Positions 13,827 through 22,352 of a DNA stretch of 37,343 nucleotides are shown piece after piece. The translations under genes were made by a program, and so were the position numbers. The notes beneath the pieces are model-generated. The model saw nothing but the letters and a program-made list of their open reading frames with translations. It ran no database searches and had not been told where the DNA came from. This DNA is from CAYRML01 sp964425485. Lineage in GTDB: Bacteria > Bacillota > Dehalobacteriia > UBA4068. How positions within the stretch are numbered: the first letter of the stretch is position 1; each line of letters begins with the position of its first letter. Where the stretch lies: contig CAYRML010000006.1 of assembly GCA_964425485.1 (NCBI GenBank), positions 1 to 37,343 on the forward strand, read 5' to 3'.

Positions 13827-15494
13827 TTAAAAAATACGTTTTCTTCTTTTTCTGTTAATAATTATATAGATAATAATCAGGGCCGCACAAACAATGATTA
13901 AAATAGCAAGAATTGACCCCCAAAGACCATGATCTGAAGCGTTAGCAACTACCAGACGTGATTCTTGATCTATATCCATAATCTCAGCATCTGTCTTTTT
14001 GCCCATAAAATCCATAAAAATTGTGGTCAGAGAGCCATATTGCCCCGTCAATTCACCTTGAGCAAGCAAATCATAGCCATCGCCGCCATTAGCCAAAAAA
14101 TTGCTCATGGCAACTGAATATTCTTGTTCCGTATCCAGCGGTTTGTCATTTACCATAACCTTAGTGATTTTATTGTAGCTTGTGACTTGACCATCAGCAG
14201 CCGTCTCGCTGATTTTTTCATATTCAACAACCAAGCCGGCGAAATGGAGAAAGGAACCCTTTCCCGGCTCTAATCCCTGTTCCAGGACTTGTAACAGCAC
14301 ATTGCCCTTTATGTTTTTGGTCACTAGCATATTGCTGAAGAGCAAGCTGCTGTATATATCTTGCTTAGTTATCTGCCCCTGATCTATGGAGGCGCGAATG
14401 GAGCCGCCATTGAGCAGGGAAATTTCCGCTGCGGCAGCCTCCTTCATGCTGGATGTAATAAGTCGGGCCAAATTGGTATCCTGGCTGCGTACACTCTCCC
14501 GTTCTCCGTCCAGAAATATGGGGGTAGAACCTATTTTTGTCGCCAACTCGGCTTCTTGCGCTTGATTTACTTCATCAATAATCTGCTGCACCCGACTGTC
14601 GGCCGTGTATTGCGCCAACTCCTCGGCGCTGTAGATATAGGGATCAAAACGGAAGCCATCCCCCTCTTCCCTAATGGTTATGGCGGCCGCATGGGCAAGA
14701 TTTTGCCCCACATTGACGATCAGCACCCCTTTTTCCGCAATTAAAGCGGCTTGACTATTGCCGCCATCAAAAATCAGGTCAATACCTGTCACCTTCCTTG
14801 CCACATCATTGGCGGAAAGAAAATCCGCAGCGTTGGTCCCCAGATGAGTCACAGCGATAATTATATCGGCACCATCTATTTTTAATTGATCAACTGCCGC
14901 CTGTGCATCTTTTAATATAGATTCATCATCGCCAAAATCCAGCCCTTGAACCTGATACGGGTCAATTATAGTACTATAACTGGGGCTGGTCAGACCCACA
15001 ACGCCGATCTTGATATCCTCTATTTCTTTGATCATGCTGCTTGCATAACGGATTTGGCCGTCCTGCTTGATATTGGCCACTAAAATCCGGGCGCCGCTTT
15101 GCTGGGCCAAGGCATCAAGAGCATCCTGTCCATAGTTAAAGTCATGGTTACCCGGGGCGATAGTGTCATAACCAATAGCCTGCAATATTTGGGCAATGCT
15201 TTCTCCTTTAGTCAAAGAAGCAAAAGGCGCTCCTTGGAAAACATTACCACCATCCAGAATGATGACGCCGGCAGCATCTTGGCTGTCTTCTTTGATAAAG
15301 GCCGCCCATTTGGCATATCCTGCCTGCGAGGCCGTGCCATCAGCCTCAGTCTCCCTAACCTGAGATAAAACATCGCTGGTAAAATAGATTTTTATGCTTT
15401 GACTCCCATCCTCCGGCGCGGCTGCCGCCAGCGGCGCCCCCAAAAAGAGCAGCAAACAAATGGCGGCCACAAAGAGCAGGCTTCTTTTAATCAT
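13827..15494 (-). CDS. 5'-nucleotidase-family surface protein with degenerate metallophosphatase site
   Basis: 555 residues from the ATG at 15494 (GTGGGG seven bases upstream). A signal peptide ends near LAAAAPEDG, and a C-terminal membrane helix (GSILAILIIVCAALIIIYII) precedes the basic tail NRKRRKRIF, so the body is outside the cell. The N-terminal half has the calcineurin-like fold and the C-terminal half the 5'-nucleotidase substrate domain, with NGGSIRASID and NFLANGGDGYDLL intact. In the metal site only GNHDFNYG and VTHLGT are preserved. The usual NDxH reads SDVL, DxGD reads DGGN, and DGHSH reads DGGNS. Four expected metal ligands thus appear lost. It may bind nucleotides without hydrolysing them, or use a different metal arrangement. 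It is monocistronic by spacing. Confidence 0.85.
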   Translation of the reverse strand: MIKRSLLFVAAICLLLFLGAPLAAAAPEDGSQSIKIYFTSDVLSQVRETEADGTASQAGYAKWAAFIKEDSQDAAGVIILDGGNVFQGAPFASLTKGESIAQILQAIGYDTIAPGNHDFNYGQDALDALAQQSGARILVANIKQDGQIRYASSMIKEIEDIKIGVVGLTSPSYSTIIDPYQVQGLDFGDDESILKDAQAAVDQLKIDGADIIIAVTHLGTNAADFLSANDVARKVTGIDLIFDGGNSQAALIAEKGVLIVNVGQNLAHAAAITIREEGDGFRFDPYIYSAEELAQYTADSRVQQIIDEVNQAQEAELATKIGSTPIFLDGERESVRSQDTNLARLITSSMKEAAAAEISLLNGGSIRASIDQGQITKQDIYSSLLFSNMLVTKNIKGNVLLQVLEQGLEPGKGSFLHFAGLVVEYEKISETAADGQVTSYNKITKVMVNDKPLDTEQEYSVAMSNFLANGGDGYDLLAQGELTGQYGSLTTIFMDFMGKKTDAEIMDIDQESRLVVANASDHGLWGSILAILIIVCAALIIIYIIINRKRRKRIF

Positions 15495-15536
15495 AACATT
15501 ACCCCACTTCATAAAAATATCAAAAATACGAAATAT

Positions 15537-16565
15537 CTACGACATTTTCTTAATTTGGGCCAACAATTCTCTCAGCACCTCAGCGCAATCGCCAACTATA
15601 CCATAATCGGCAATCTCAAAGATAGGTGCCTGGCGATCATTATTGATTGCCACAATGGTTTTGGCCCCGGACATGCCGGCCTGATGCTGCACAGCGCCGG
15701 AGATGCCACAAGCTATATAAAGTCGTGGGCTGACCGTTCTGCCGGTCTGCCCTACCTGGCAGCGATAAGGCATGATGCCGGCATCTACCAGCGGCCGGGA
15801 AGAAGCCAAAGCTCCACCCAACAACTGGGCCAGCTCCCTTGCCAAAGCAATATTGTCGGCATTGCCGCTGCCTTTGCCTACAGCCACCACTATCTTAGCC
15901 TCTGCTATATTGCCGTCTTCATGCTGCGGCAATATAGAAAGATGCCGGACTTGACCTTTTGGCGGCGGCTCAATGGACAATGATATTATCCGTCCTGTGG
16001 CCATTTGATCCGGTGGCAGTGGCTGAAAAACTCCGGCCCGCACAGTCGCCATCTGCGGTTTTTTTTGCGGGCAGATAATAGTGGCAAACAAATTGCCGCC
16101 AAAAGTAGGCCGGGTTTGCCGCAACAAACCGCTTGCCGCATCTATGTCCAAAGCCGTGCAATCGGCGGTGAGCCCTGTTTGCAACTTGGTAGCAATACGC
16201 GGAGCCAAAGAGCGGCCAAAAGAAGTGGCTCCCAGCAAAATAATCTGCGGCTTATATAATTCGGCCAAATGGCAAAAGGCATGAGTATAATTCCCCTCAT
16301 CTAATAGCTGAAGCCATTCGGCATCCAGTTGCAGCACCTCATCTGCCCCACCGGCAATCAGCTCCTGGGGCAGATGGCTTATATTCTGTCCTAATAAAAC
16401 GGCTGTTACCTGCACTTGCAAACTCTCTGCCAAATGGCGTGCCGGGGCCAGAAGCTGCAAAGCCAGCGGCCGCAAACAACCTCGATACTGCTCGGCAAAA
16501 ACCCAAACGCCACCGCTACCCGCCGCAATTTTGTTCTTTTTTTGTCCGCTTTCCCTTTTTGCCAT
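15537..16565 (-). CDS. etfA: Electron transfer flavoprotein alpha subunit
   Basis: 342 residues. The C-terminal FAD-binding domain is clear: GRTVSPRLYIACGISGAVQH, a downstream TIVAINNDRQAPIFE and ADYGIVGD. The N-terminal half (about 20-190) has the usual alpha-subunit Rossmann-like fold. The first 18 residues are basic and look like an added tail. It pairs with EtfB, 15 bases upstream in the same operon, and accepts electrons from the FAD-linked oxidase encoded first. GAGGGA precedes the ATG. Confidence 0.93.
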   Translation of the reverse strand: MAKRESGQKKNKIAAGSGGVWVFAEQYRGCLRPLALQLLAPARHLAESLQVQVTAVLLGQNISHLPQELIAGGADEVLQLDAEWLQLLDEGNYTHAFCHLAELYKPQIILLGATSFGRSLAPRIATKLQTGLTADCTALDIDAASGLLRQTRPTFGGNLFATIICPQKKPQMATVRAGVFQPLPPDQMATGRIISLSIEPPPKGQVRHLSILPQHEDGNIAEAKIVVAVGKGSGNADNIALARELAQLLGGALASSRPLVDAGIMPYRCQVGQTGRTVSPRLYIACGISGAVQHQAGMSGAKTIVAINNDRQAPIFEIADYGIVGDCAEVLRELLAQIKKMS

Positions 16566-16580
16566 CTAATCCCTCATCAC

Positions 16581-17381
16581 CTATAGCAATTCCTTTTGCT
16601 GCAATTTTATTAATAACTGCTCCACTTTCCGCGGCAGTTCGCCTGCTATGATTTCCACTTCTCTTTGCCGCCTGGGCACAAAAGTGCTTATCACCCTGGT
16701 AGCCGAACCTGCGGAGCCTGTGAGTTTGATATCGGCGGCGATGTCCTTGGCATCAAGAATCTGGATCCGGGCCTTATCGGCCATCTTCAAACCTTTGATG
16801 GAAGGCAGGCGCGGCGTATTTATCTCTTTTACCACAGTAATAACACCCGGGAGCATGATTTGCGTCCTTTCATAGCCATCATCGGTCAGGCGCAGGCAGA
16901 TCAGGCTATCGGAGCAAATTTGCTCGATTTTGCTGACATCGGTCAGATGAGGCCAGCCCAGTCTTTGCGCCAGCGCCGGGCCCACCTGTGCCGTATCGCC
17001 GTCTGCGGCCTGCTTACCGCAAAGCAGCAAATCGCAGCCACCGAGCTTTTCTAGTCCCTTGTGCAGCGTATAAGAAGTGGCCAAAGTATCGGCGCCGGCG
17101 AAAGCGCGGTCGGAAAGCAAAACAGCCCCATCGGCCCCCAAAGCCAAAGCTTCGCGCAAAAGCGCTTCCGCAGACCTGATACCCATACTGAGCAAGGTCA
17201 AAGAGCAGCCTGTTTTTTCTTGGAGCCGTAAAGCCTCTTCCAGAGCATAAGCATCCAGAGGATTAAGCATCGCCGCCTGCCCTTCCCGTATCATATTATA
17301 GGTCTTAGCATCCAGCTTTACAGCCGCCGCAGCCGGCACCGGCTTGAGGCAAACCACTATTTTCTTAATGGCTTCAGTCAT
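16581..17381 (-). CDS. etfB: Electron transfer flavoprotein beta subunit
   Basis: 266 residues from the ATG at 17381, which overlaps the end of the upstream oxidase gene by eight bases and follows GGAGGA. It begins KKIVVCLKPVPAAAAVKLDA. The nucleotide-binding stretch contains LLLCGKQAADGDTAQVGPAL, the EtfB signature. Lactate-type bifurcating Etf proteins carry a second FAD in this subunit; I cannot decide from sequence alone whether this one does. Tight coupling to an FAD-linked oxidase and EtfA suggests a stable three-subunit complex like LctBCD of Acetobacterium. Confidence 0.93.
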   Translation of the reverse strand: MTEAIKKIVVCLKPVPAAAAVKLDAKTYNMIREGQAAMLNPLDAYALEEALRLQEKTGCSLTLLSMGIRSAEALLREALALGADGAVLLSDRAFAGADTLATSYTLHKGLEKLGGCDLLLCGKQAADGDTAQVGPALAQRLGWPHLTDVSKIEQICSDSLICLRLTDDGYERTQIMLPGVITVVKEINTPRLPSIKGLKMADKARIQILDAKDIAADIKLTGSAGSATRVISTFVPRRQREVEIIAGELPRKVEQLLIKLQQKELL

Positions 17382-18975
17382 GGGCAGATTCCTCCCAGAC
17401 AAAGATATTACCGTTATTGATAGAACCATGGGGGTCGAAAAGTCGTTTCAGCTGCCGCATATCCTCTATGCTTTGGCGGCCGAACATTTTTTGTACAAGA
17501 GCGGTTTTGAGCTTGCCGGCGCCATGCTCCGCGGCAACCGAACCGCCCATAGCCACCACCTGCTCAGCCCAAGCCGAATAAAGTTCTTGGCCCCGCTGAT
17601 ATTCCGCTTGATTTTCAGGCACTATCCCAACATGCAGATGATTATTGCCCACATGACCAAAGATCACTGCTTGCAAACCACTTGCCGCCAACCCCTGATT
17701 ATAGATAGCCATAATTTTTTCCAGGAATTGATCAGGCACGGACATATCCGTGCCCAGCTTGGTTAATGATGGTTCCTTTTTTTTCTTATCATCGAGCAGC
17801 AAATTAACGGCTTCCGGCACGGCATGCCGGAAAAGGCGCAGCTTCTCCAGGTCATAAGCATTCGTGGCCACCCAGGTATCAGCTTCATCGCCCCCCACGG
17901 CCGTGATTAGATCGCCCAAATCATCAATGATGGAGCGCAGCTCTTGCTGACTTTCGCCCATAAATTCCGCATATACGGCGGTATGATAATGGGCTTTTAT
18001 TTCTTGGATATGGCTAAAAGCGGCCTTTTCCCGCTTTTGCCGGCCTAAAAAGCGTAAAGACGCCTCATTGAGAAATTCTATAGCTATTGGCCTTGGCTGA
18101 AAGGGGAGGTCAGGGTTTTGGCCCCTCAATGCCTTGACATAGGCAAGCGCTTTCATTTCATCAGGCCAAAAAGCCGTTACAGCCCAGATGGCGTCCGGCA
18201 AAGGATAAATACGCAGCTCTATTTCCGTGACAATGCCCAAACTGCCTTCATCGCCAATAAAAAGATCCAGGAGATCCATATCGTCATGACAATAATAGCC
18301 GCAGGAATTCTTAACTTTTGGCATATCATAAGAAGGCAAAATGCCGCTGATAAGCCTGCCGCCCGGCAGCTCCAGGGAAAATTCCCTGCCTTTAGCCACA
18401 TACTGGCCACGCCTAAGCGGCAAAAGGCTGCCATCAGCCAGCACAATATGCAAAGATTGCACATGATTTCTGGTGGGACCAAAAGCAAAAGTACGGGCGC
18501 CGGAGGCATTGCAGGCCACCATGCCGCCAATACTGGCCGAAGTCTCCGTGGGATCAGGCCAAAAGGCCCAGTTTCCCTGCTTAAACCGCTCCAATGCCTC
18601 GCGGGAATACTCATCCCAATCAGCTATATGAAAATTCTTACTTTCTAAAACCTGCCGCAGATAACAAAGCAGCAAACCCGGCTGCACCCGCAGCAGATAA
18701 CAATTTTCTTTTGCCTCATAGCGCAGCCCCAGGATCTTATTCATACGACTTAAATTCAGTATATGCCCGCCTTGCGGTACGGCGGCGCCAGCTATGCCTG
18801 TGCGCGCTCCCTGCACCGTCACCCTTATTTGACTAGCGGCCATCCGCCGCATGGTCTCCTGCACCTCGGCTTCCGTTTGCGGAAAAGAGATGCTTTCGGC
18901 CTGGCCCAAGAGCCTTGATTCATCATGCAGAAATTCCGCATCCTGCGCTGTAAGTCTTCTCATTTCTGCCGCCAA
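17374..18975 (-). CDS. FAD-linked oxidase (GlcD/LctD family), Etf-coupled
   Basis: 533 residues from a TTG at 18975 after AGGGGGTG; an ATG four codons on is possible but badly spaced. The PCMH-type FAD domain (about 30-215) includes VQGARTGIAGAAVPQGGHI and SIGGMVACNASGARTF. The C-terminal FAD-linked oxidase domain has FGHVGNNHLHVGIVP, AAEHGAGKLK and the ending LFDPHGSINNGNI. Relatives oxidise D-lactate or glycolate. Being the first gene before etfB and etfA, it probably works as the dehydrogenase of an electron-confurcating lactate dehydrogenase, in which NAD reduction is paid for by reduced ferredoxin. Lactate as substrate is inference. An insertion-like stretch LDDKKKKEPSL lies near residue 400. 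Confidence 0.88.
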   Translation of the reverse strand: MAAEMRRLTAQDAEFLHDESRLLGQAESISFPQTEAEVQETMRRMAASQIRVTVQGARTGIAGAAVPQGGHILNLSRMNKILGLRYEAKENCYLLRVQPGLLLCYLRQVLESKNFHIADWDEYSREALERFKQGNWAFWPDPTETSASIGGMVACNASGARTFAFGPTRNHVQSLHIVLADGSLLPLRRGQYVAKGREFSLELPGGRLISGILPSYDMPKVKNSCGYYCHDDMDLLDLFIGDEGSLGIVTEIELRIYPLPDAIWAVTAFWPDEMKALAYVKALRGQNPDLPFQPRPIAIEFLNEASLRFLGRQKREKAAFSHIQEIKAHYHTAVYAEFMGESQQELRSIIDDLGDLITAVGGDEADTWVATNAYDLEKLRLFRHAVPEAVNLLLDDKKKKEPSLTKLGTDMSVPDQFLEKIMAIYNQGLAASGLQAVIFGHVGNNHLHVGIVPENQAEYQRGQELYSAWAEQVVAMGGSVAAEHGAGKLKTALVQKMFGRQSIEDMRQLKRLFDPHGSINNGNIFVWEESAHD

Positions 18976-19047
18976 AAAAGCACCCCCTATTATTTTGGGT
19001 CATGTTTTTCTGCCAATATAATACCATATTCGACAACAGAAATAAAC

Positions 19048-19098
19048 CGCAATAAATAAAGGGGATAGCGCTCTCTTGGCACTCCCCCTTTCTATTTA
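19048..19098 (-). terminator. Probable terminator after the DUF3343 gene
   Basis: On the minus strand AAATAGAAAGGGG can pair with CCCCTTTATTT around an internal 20-base loop. It starts at the DUF3343 stop codon. The stem is imperfect and the T run is short. Confidence 0.45.
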
Positions 19099-19332
19099 TA
19101 GCATAACTTCCTGCATGCTTTTAATATAAATGCTGTATCGTTGGATAATATCCATCAAAGCTGCCTTTTGCGAAGGATCGCTGCGCCAACTCATACTGCA
19201 AGCCGAGTTGACAGATCTTGGCGTAGGTATCAGCTGGCCGCTTATGCCTTTCTGGCGGCAGATTTTTTCCAACCTGATGGCCTCGGAAACATTGGAAAAG
19301 GTTACCAGTACCCATCTTTTTGATTTTGCCAT
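19096..19332 (-). CDS. DUF3343 small protein (putative Se/S carrier-like)
   Basis: 78 residues, starting MAKSKRWVLVTFSNVSEAIR. The features of DUF3343 are visible: a GISGQLIPTPRSVNSACSMS segment with a conserved Cys, giving a ferredoxin-like small fold. Members are often called putative Se/S carrier-like proteins, and their biochemistry is not settled. GAGGAGG lies seven bases before the ATG. It follows luxS on the same strand by 80 bases and may be cotranscribed with it. Confidence 0.75.
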   Translation of the reverse strand: MAKSKRWVLVTFSNVSEAIRLEKICRQKGISGQLIPTPRSVNSACSMSWRSDPSQKAALMDIIQRYSIYIKSMQEVML

Positions 19333-19413
19333 AGCCTACCTCCTCTTGATCAATAGGGTGCTTATTTATTATATGAGCAGCCCAAGAAGAAGGTGAGGCT
19401 TTTCCCATCCGGC

Positions 19414-19881
19414 TTAATACTCGTACCATTTATCACCGGATAAAGATTGCAGGACAGCCAGATAGGCGGCGGCATCTTTTTTGGCCTTGGTCAAATCCAG
19501 ATCAAGATAATTGCCGCATTCTTTGGCGGATGCCCCCGGTATGGTCCCATTGAATTCCGCTGTATAACTAAATGCGTCGATCAATTTTCGGCGGATTTCT
19601 TCAGGGCTGACATCATCGAAAAACAGCAGATAAAAGCCTGTACGACAGCCCATAGGACCAAAATAGAGCATCTTTTGCTCCACATCTTGCGCCCGTAAAA
19701 AAGTGGCCACTATATGCTCTATGGCATGGCTGGAACCGGTGGAAAGCGGCGGCTGGCAATTTGGCCTTTTCAGGCGCAAATCATAAGTCATGACATTGCT
19801 ATCATGGCGGCTGATATAAAGCCCCGGCCGCAATTTTTCATGATCGATGCTAAAGCTGGCAATTCTGGGTAAATTATTCAT
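19414..19881 (-). CDS. luxS: S-ribosylhomocysteine lyase
   Basis: 155 residues from the ATG at 19881 (GGAAGGGGAG upstream), normal for LuxS. The metal site HAIEH (in GSSHAIEHIVATFLR) and the third metal ligand Cys in ASAKECGNYLDLDL are present, as is the conserved GPMGCRTGFYLL. It splits S-ribosylhomocysteine into homocysteine and DPD, the precursor of autoinducer-2, in the activated methyl cycle. The start codon overlaps the stop codon of the upstream DUF1638 gene by eight bases, which implies translational coupling. Confidence 0.97.
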   Translation of the reverse strand: MNNLPRIASFSIDHEKLRPGLYISRHDSNVMTYDLRLKRPNCQPPLSTGSSHAIEHIVATFLRAQDVEQKMLYFGPMGCRTGFYLLFFDDVSPEEIRRKLIDAFSYTAEFNGTIPGASAKECGNYLDLDLTKAKKDAAAYLAVLQSLSGDKWYEY

Positions 19882-20551
19882 AGCAACAAACTCCCCTTCC
19901 TTGATCAATAGTATATTTTAGAGGCTGGCCCGGCTCAAAGATCAAAAACTCCTCATCCCAATTGCCGGCAACAAGCTTCTCGAGGGCCAGAGCGGAACCG
20001 TGACATGTGGTTATGGGCAAATGCAAAAGACGGCTCAGCTGCTGCAATTTTTCATGATGGGCTTGTGTTTGTCCTTCATTTTGTTCAATAAAACACAGCC
20101 TCTCATAATTTTCTACCATTTGCCGCAGCAGAGACTGGGCTTTTTCTTTGCCATATTTCTGCGTCAAATACTTGGCTTGGGTAAAAAAGCTGCGCCGGCT
20201 GCTAAGCCAGGCCGGAGTCAGATAAAAACAGCCCTTTGACTTATCATTGCTGCGTAAAAGCAAGCTGATGCAATCATCATAGCGGAACATAACCAATTTC
20301 CGTTGGCAGCGCAAACCGCATAGGGCGCCGCCGCAATAGCCATAAGCCAGCAGCACCGCCTCATAATCGCCAGCGTAAGCCAAGGCTTTTTCTACCGCCT
20401 GGCGCAAAAGGGCCGGCCTTTCATGCAAGTCTGCTTGCAGGTAAATAGTCTCATATAAATCATGACTTTGTAAAGGCCTGCCTCGCAAAATGTCGTCCAG
20501 CTCATCTTTAAGCATCTGGCAAGCAATGAGCAAATATTTCATCCCGGTCAT
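19874..20551 (-). CDS. DUF1638-like protein of unknown function
   Basis: 225 residues from the ATG at 20551 after GAAGGAGAAAGG; a second ATG three codons later is possible. The start MTGMKYLLIACQMLKDEL and the segment AVLLAYGYCGGALCGL are typical of DUF1638 proteins. The pattern of Cys (ACQ, GYCGGALCGLRC) and Asp residues (FRYDDCISLLL) suggests metal or cofactor binding, which is inference. Family members are found in anaerobes, and my recollection that some sit near corrinoid methyltransferase genes is unverified. Here the gene is fused translationally to luxS, which hints at a link to methyl-group or homocysteine metabolism. Confidence 0.7.
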   Translation of the reverse strand: MTGMKYLLIACQMLKDELDDILRGRPLQSHDLYETIYLQADLHERPALLRQAVEKALAYAGDYEAVLLAYGYCGGALCGLRCQRKLVMFRYDDCISLLLRSNDKSKGCFYLTPAWLSSRRSFFTQAKYLTQKYGKEKAQSLLRQMVENYERLCFIEQNEGQTQAHHEKLQQLSRLLHLPITTCHGSALALEKLVAGNWDEEFLIFEPGQPLKYTIDQGRGVCCYE

Positions 20552-20601
20552 CCTTTCTCCTTCAATATTCACTTTTAAAGAGCCGTATCCTTTTTTCACA
20601 G

Positions 20602-20631
20602 GTATATTCTGGCTAAATTTGGGCCATAATA
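20602..20631 (+). promoter_or_regulatory. Sigma-F (or sigma-G) promoter of the spoIIQ-like gene
   Basis: GTATA (20602-20606), exactly 15 bases, then GGCCATAATA (20622-20631). This fits the forespore consensus GYWTA-N15-GGnnAnAMTA at every fixed position. It lies about 40 bases before the start codon. spoIIQ of Bacillus is a classic sigma-F gene, so sequence and context agree. Confidence 0.8.
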
Positions 20632-20673
20632 TTTTATGTAGAACATAGGCAGAACATAGAAGGAGGTTTTTTT

Positions 20674-21360
20674 ATGGAGCCTGGAAACAACTATCCCCGC
20701 AATCACAACAATAAAAGACGTCAAGATAAAATGAATCTCTGGAGCATCGTAGCCATAGTGTTGATCATTGGCACACTAGTGGTTTGGAATAAAGATAGTA
20801 TTTTTGAAAAAGAGCAGCCACAACCAACACCTATTGCCACGGTGGAAGGCGTCGAACCTGCTGAAGAAAGCTCCCCTCAATTAACGGCAGAGCAGCCGAC
20901 AGCAGGAACGCCAACAGCAGGCACGGAAGAAAGTGAGCCGGAGGCCATCAGCGCGGCCACAAAAGTAGATGCCTGGCTGCCGCCGGCCAATGGCAGCTGG
21001 GGGCGCCTATATGGCTATCAGCTGGATCCAACTTTCGATGACTATCGCTTCCACAGCGGTGTAGATATGCCGCTGGCGGAAGGAGAGCCGGTATTTGCTG
21101 TAGCCAACGGCACCGTAGTCAAGGCTGCCGATGACGAGGATTGGCAAGGCCGAGTGGAAATTAAACATGCCGGCGGCATAACCAGTGTTTATCTGGGCAT
21201 TGTTCCTTCAGGCGTCAGCCAAGGACAAGCCGTAGTGGCCGGAGAGACTATCGGCACCGTGGCGGCATCCCCTCGTGTCGAAGCCTTGCAGGATCCGCAC
21301 CTCCATTTAGAGATTATCACGGAAGAAGGTAATCAAAACCCGCTTGATTATATTAAATAA
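20674..21360 (+). CDS. spoIIQ: SpoIIQ-like M23 (LytM) family forespore protein
   Basis: 228 residues: a basic N-terminal tail, one membrane helix (about 22-40), a Pro/Thr/Glu-rich linker (about 45-98) and a LytM domain. The zinc ligands are complete: His and Asp in RFHSGVDMP, and HxH in DPHLHLEI. Bacillus SpoIIQ lost the first His, whereas clostridial SpoIIQ keeps them, so this one may be an active endopeptidase. SpoIIQ sits in the forespore membrane and pairs with SpoIIIAH to join the two cells during engulfment. Identification rests on the sigma-F promoter, the neighbouring spoIID and murA, and the domain layout. GAAGGAGG precedes the ATG. It ends in a bidirectional terminator. Confidence 0.85.
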   Translation: MEPGNNYPRNHNNKRRQDKMNLWSIVAIVLIIGTLVVWNKDSIFEKEQPQPTPIATVEGVEPAEESSPQLTAEQPTAGTPTAGTEESEPEAISAATKVDAWLPPANGSWGRLYGYQLDPTFDDYRFHSGVDMPLAEGEPVFAVANGTVVKAADDEDWQGRVEIKHAGGITSVYLGIVPSGVSQGQAVVAGETIGTVAASPRVEALQDPHLHLEIITEEGNQNPLDYIK

Positions 21361-21367
21361 TGCCAAT

Positions 21368-21405
21368 ATATTAAACAGCAGCCTCCTGGGGCTGCTGTTT
21401 AATAT
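21368..21405. terminator. Bidirectional terminator between spoIIQ-like gene and spoIID
   Basis: A 15-bp perfect inverted repeat (21368-21382 with 21391-21405; core AAACAGCAGC/GCTGCTGTTT) has an 8-base loop between the convergent genes. It includes the spoIID stop codon. Confidence 0.85.
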
Positions 21406-22352
21406 ATTTTGCTTAATTCCACACCGCTGTAATAATGCCGCAGAATTTCCTCGGCATCATATCCGGCTTTAGCCATGCCATTGGCTCCGTATTGACAAAG
21501 CCCTACCCCATGGCCATAGCCTCTTACCTGAAAAATTATCTCATCTCCTTTTATCTGCCAGCTGAAATTTGTGGAATTAAGTTCTAAAGCCGTACGCATA
21601 TCTTGACCGCTTATGGTCTTTTCCCCAACAGAAATTTCAGCTACGCGTCCATCATTATCTTTCATTGTGATTTTCATACCGGGCAGACTTTTGGCCTCAA
21701 CCGACAATTTGCTGGCGGCTTCTTGCAGCGGCAAAGTCAACTGACTTTCATATTTAGGGGCCTCCGTATCCCATTTGCAAACCACGCTTTGCAGCCAGGA
21801 ATTATCCCCGCCCCAAACATTGGCCGATGATGACGTATGTCCGCCGCAGACGGCTGAATAAGGGGTGCTTACTGGCCGCCCGTCTTTGGTAACAATGATA
21901 CCGCTGGTGGCTCCCACCGCCTGGCGAATTTTTTCCTCATAATCCGGAGCCTTATCCCGCCACTTTTCTTTTCTTTGTTTTTCATTATTAAAAGCCTGGA
22001 AAACGGCGGGATCTGCACTAACAGTGATATCTTCAGCAGATCCATTATCAGCTTGAGGCTGTTTTATTTGCCGATATACATAAGTACGGGCGGCTATCGT
22101 TTGTGCCTTCAGCGCCTCTGGCTCGAAAGAAGCCGGCATTTCCGCAGAGACTACACCCACCAGATATTCTTCCAACAGCATCTTTTCCCTGCCGCCCTGC
22201 TCCGACAAGACAGCCACCACCAGAGAATCTGCAGAAAAACCAGTTTGCTCACCATCTGCAGAGGCGGAAAAACTGATCAGCAGCAAAGGAAAAACAGCCA
22301 AAAGCAGCAAAATCACCACAAAATAAATCAAAAATATTTTTATTGCTTTCAT
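21399..22352 (-). CDS. spoIID: Stage II sporulation protein D (peptidoglycan lytic transglycosylase)
   Basis: 317 residues from the ATG at 22352; a GTG three codons upstream is an alternative. An N-terminal membrane helix (about 5-28) places the domain outside the membrane. The SpoIID domain shows MLLEEYLVGVVSAEMPASF, whose Glu in AEMP is catalytic in the family, followed by AQTIAARTYV, CGGHTSSSANVWGG and the ending GYGHGVGLCQYGANGMAKAG. It strips stem-free glycan strands and drives engulfment of the forespore together with SpoIIP and SpoIIM. In Bacillus it is read in the mother cell under sigma-E. I see no convincing sigma-E promoter here. Confidence 0.93.
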   Translation of the reverse strand: MKAIKIFLIYFVVILLLLAVFPLLLISFSASADGEQTGFSADSLVVAVLSEQGGREKMLLEEYLVGVVSAEMPASFEPEALKAQTIAARTYVYRQIKQPQADNGSAEDITVSADPAVFQAFNNEKQRKEKWRDKAPDYEEKIRQAVGATSGIIVTKDGRPVSTPYSAVCGGHTSSSANVWGGDNSWLQSVVCKWDTEAPKYESQLTLPLQEAASKLSVEAKSLPGMKITMKDNDGRVAEISVGEKTISGQDMRTALELNSTNFSWQIKGDEIIFQVRGYGHGVGLCQYGANGMAKAGYDAEEILRHYYSGVELSKIY

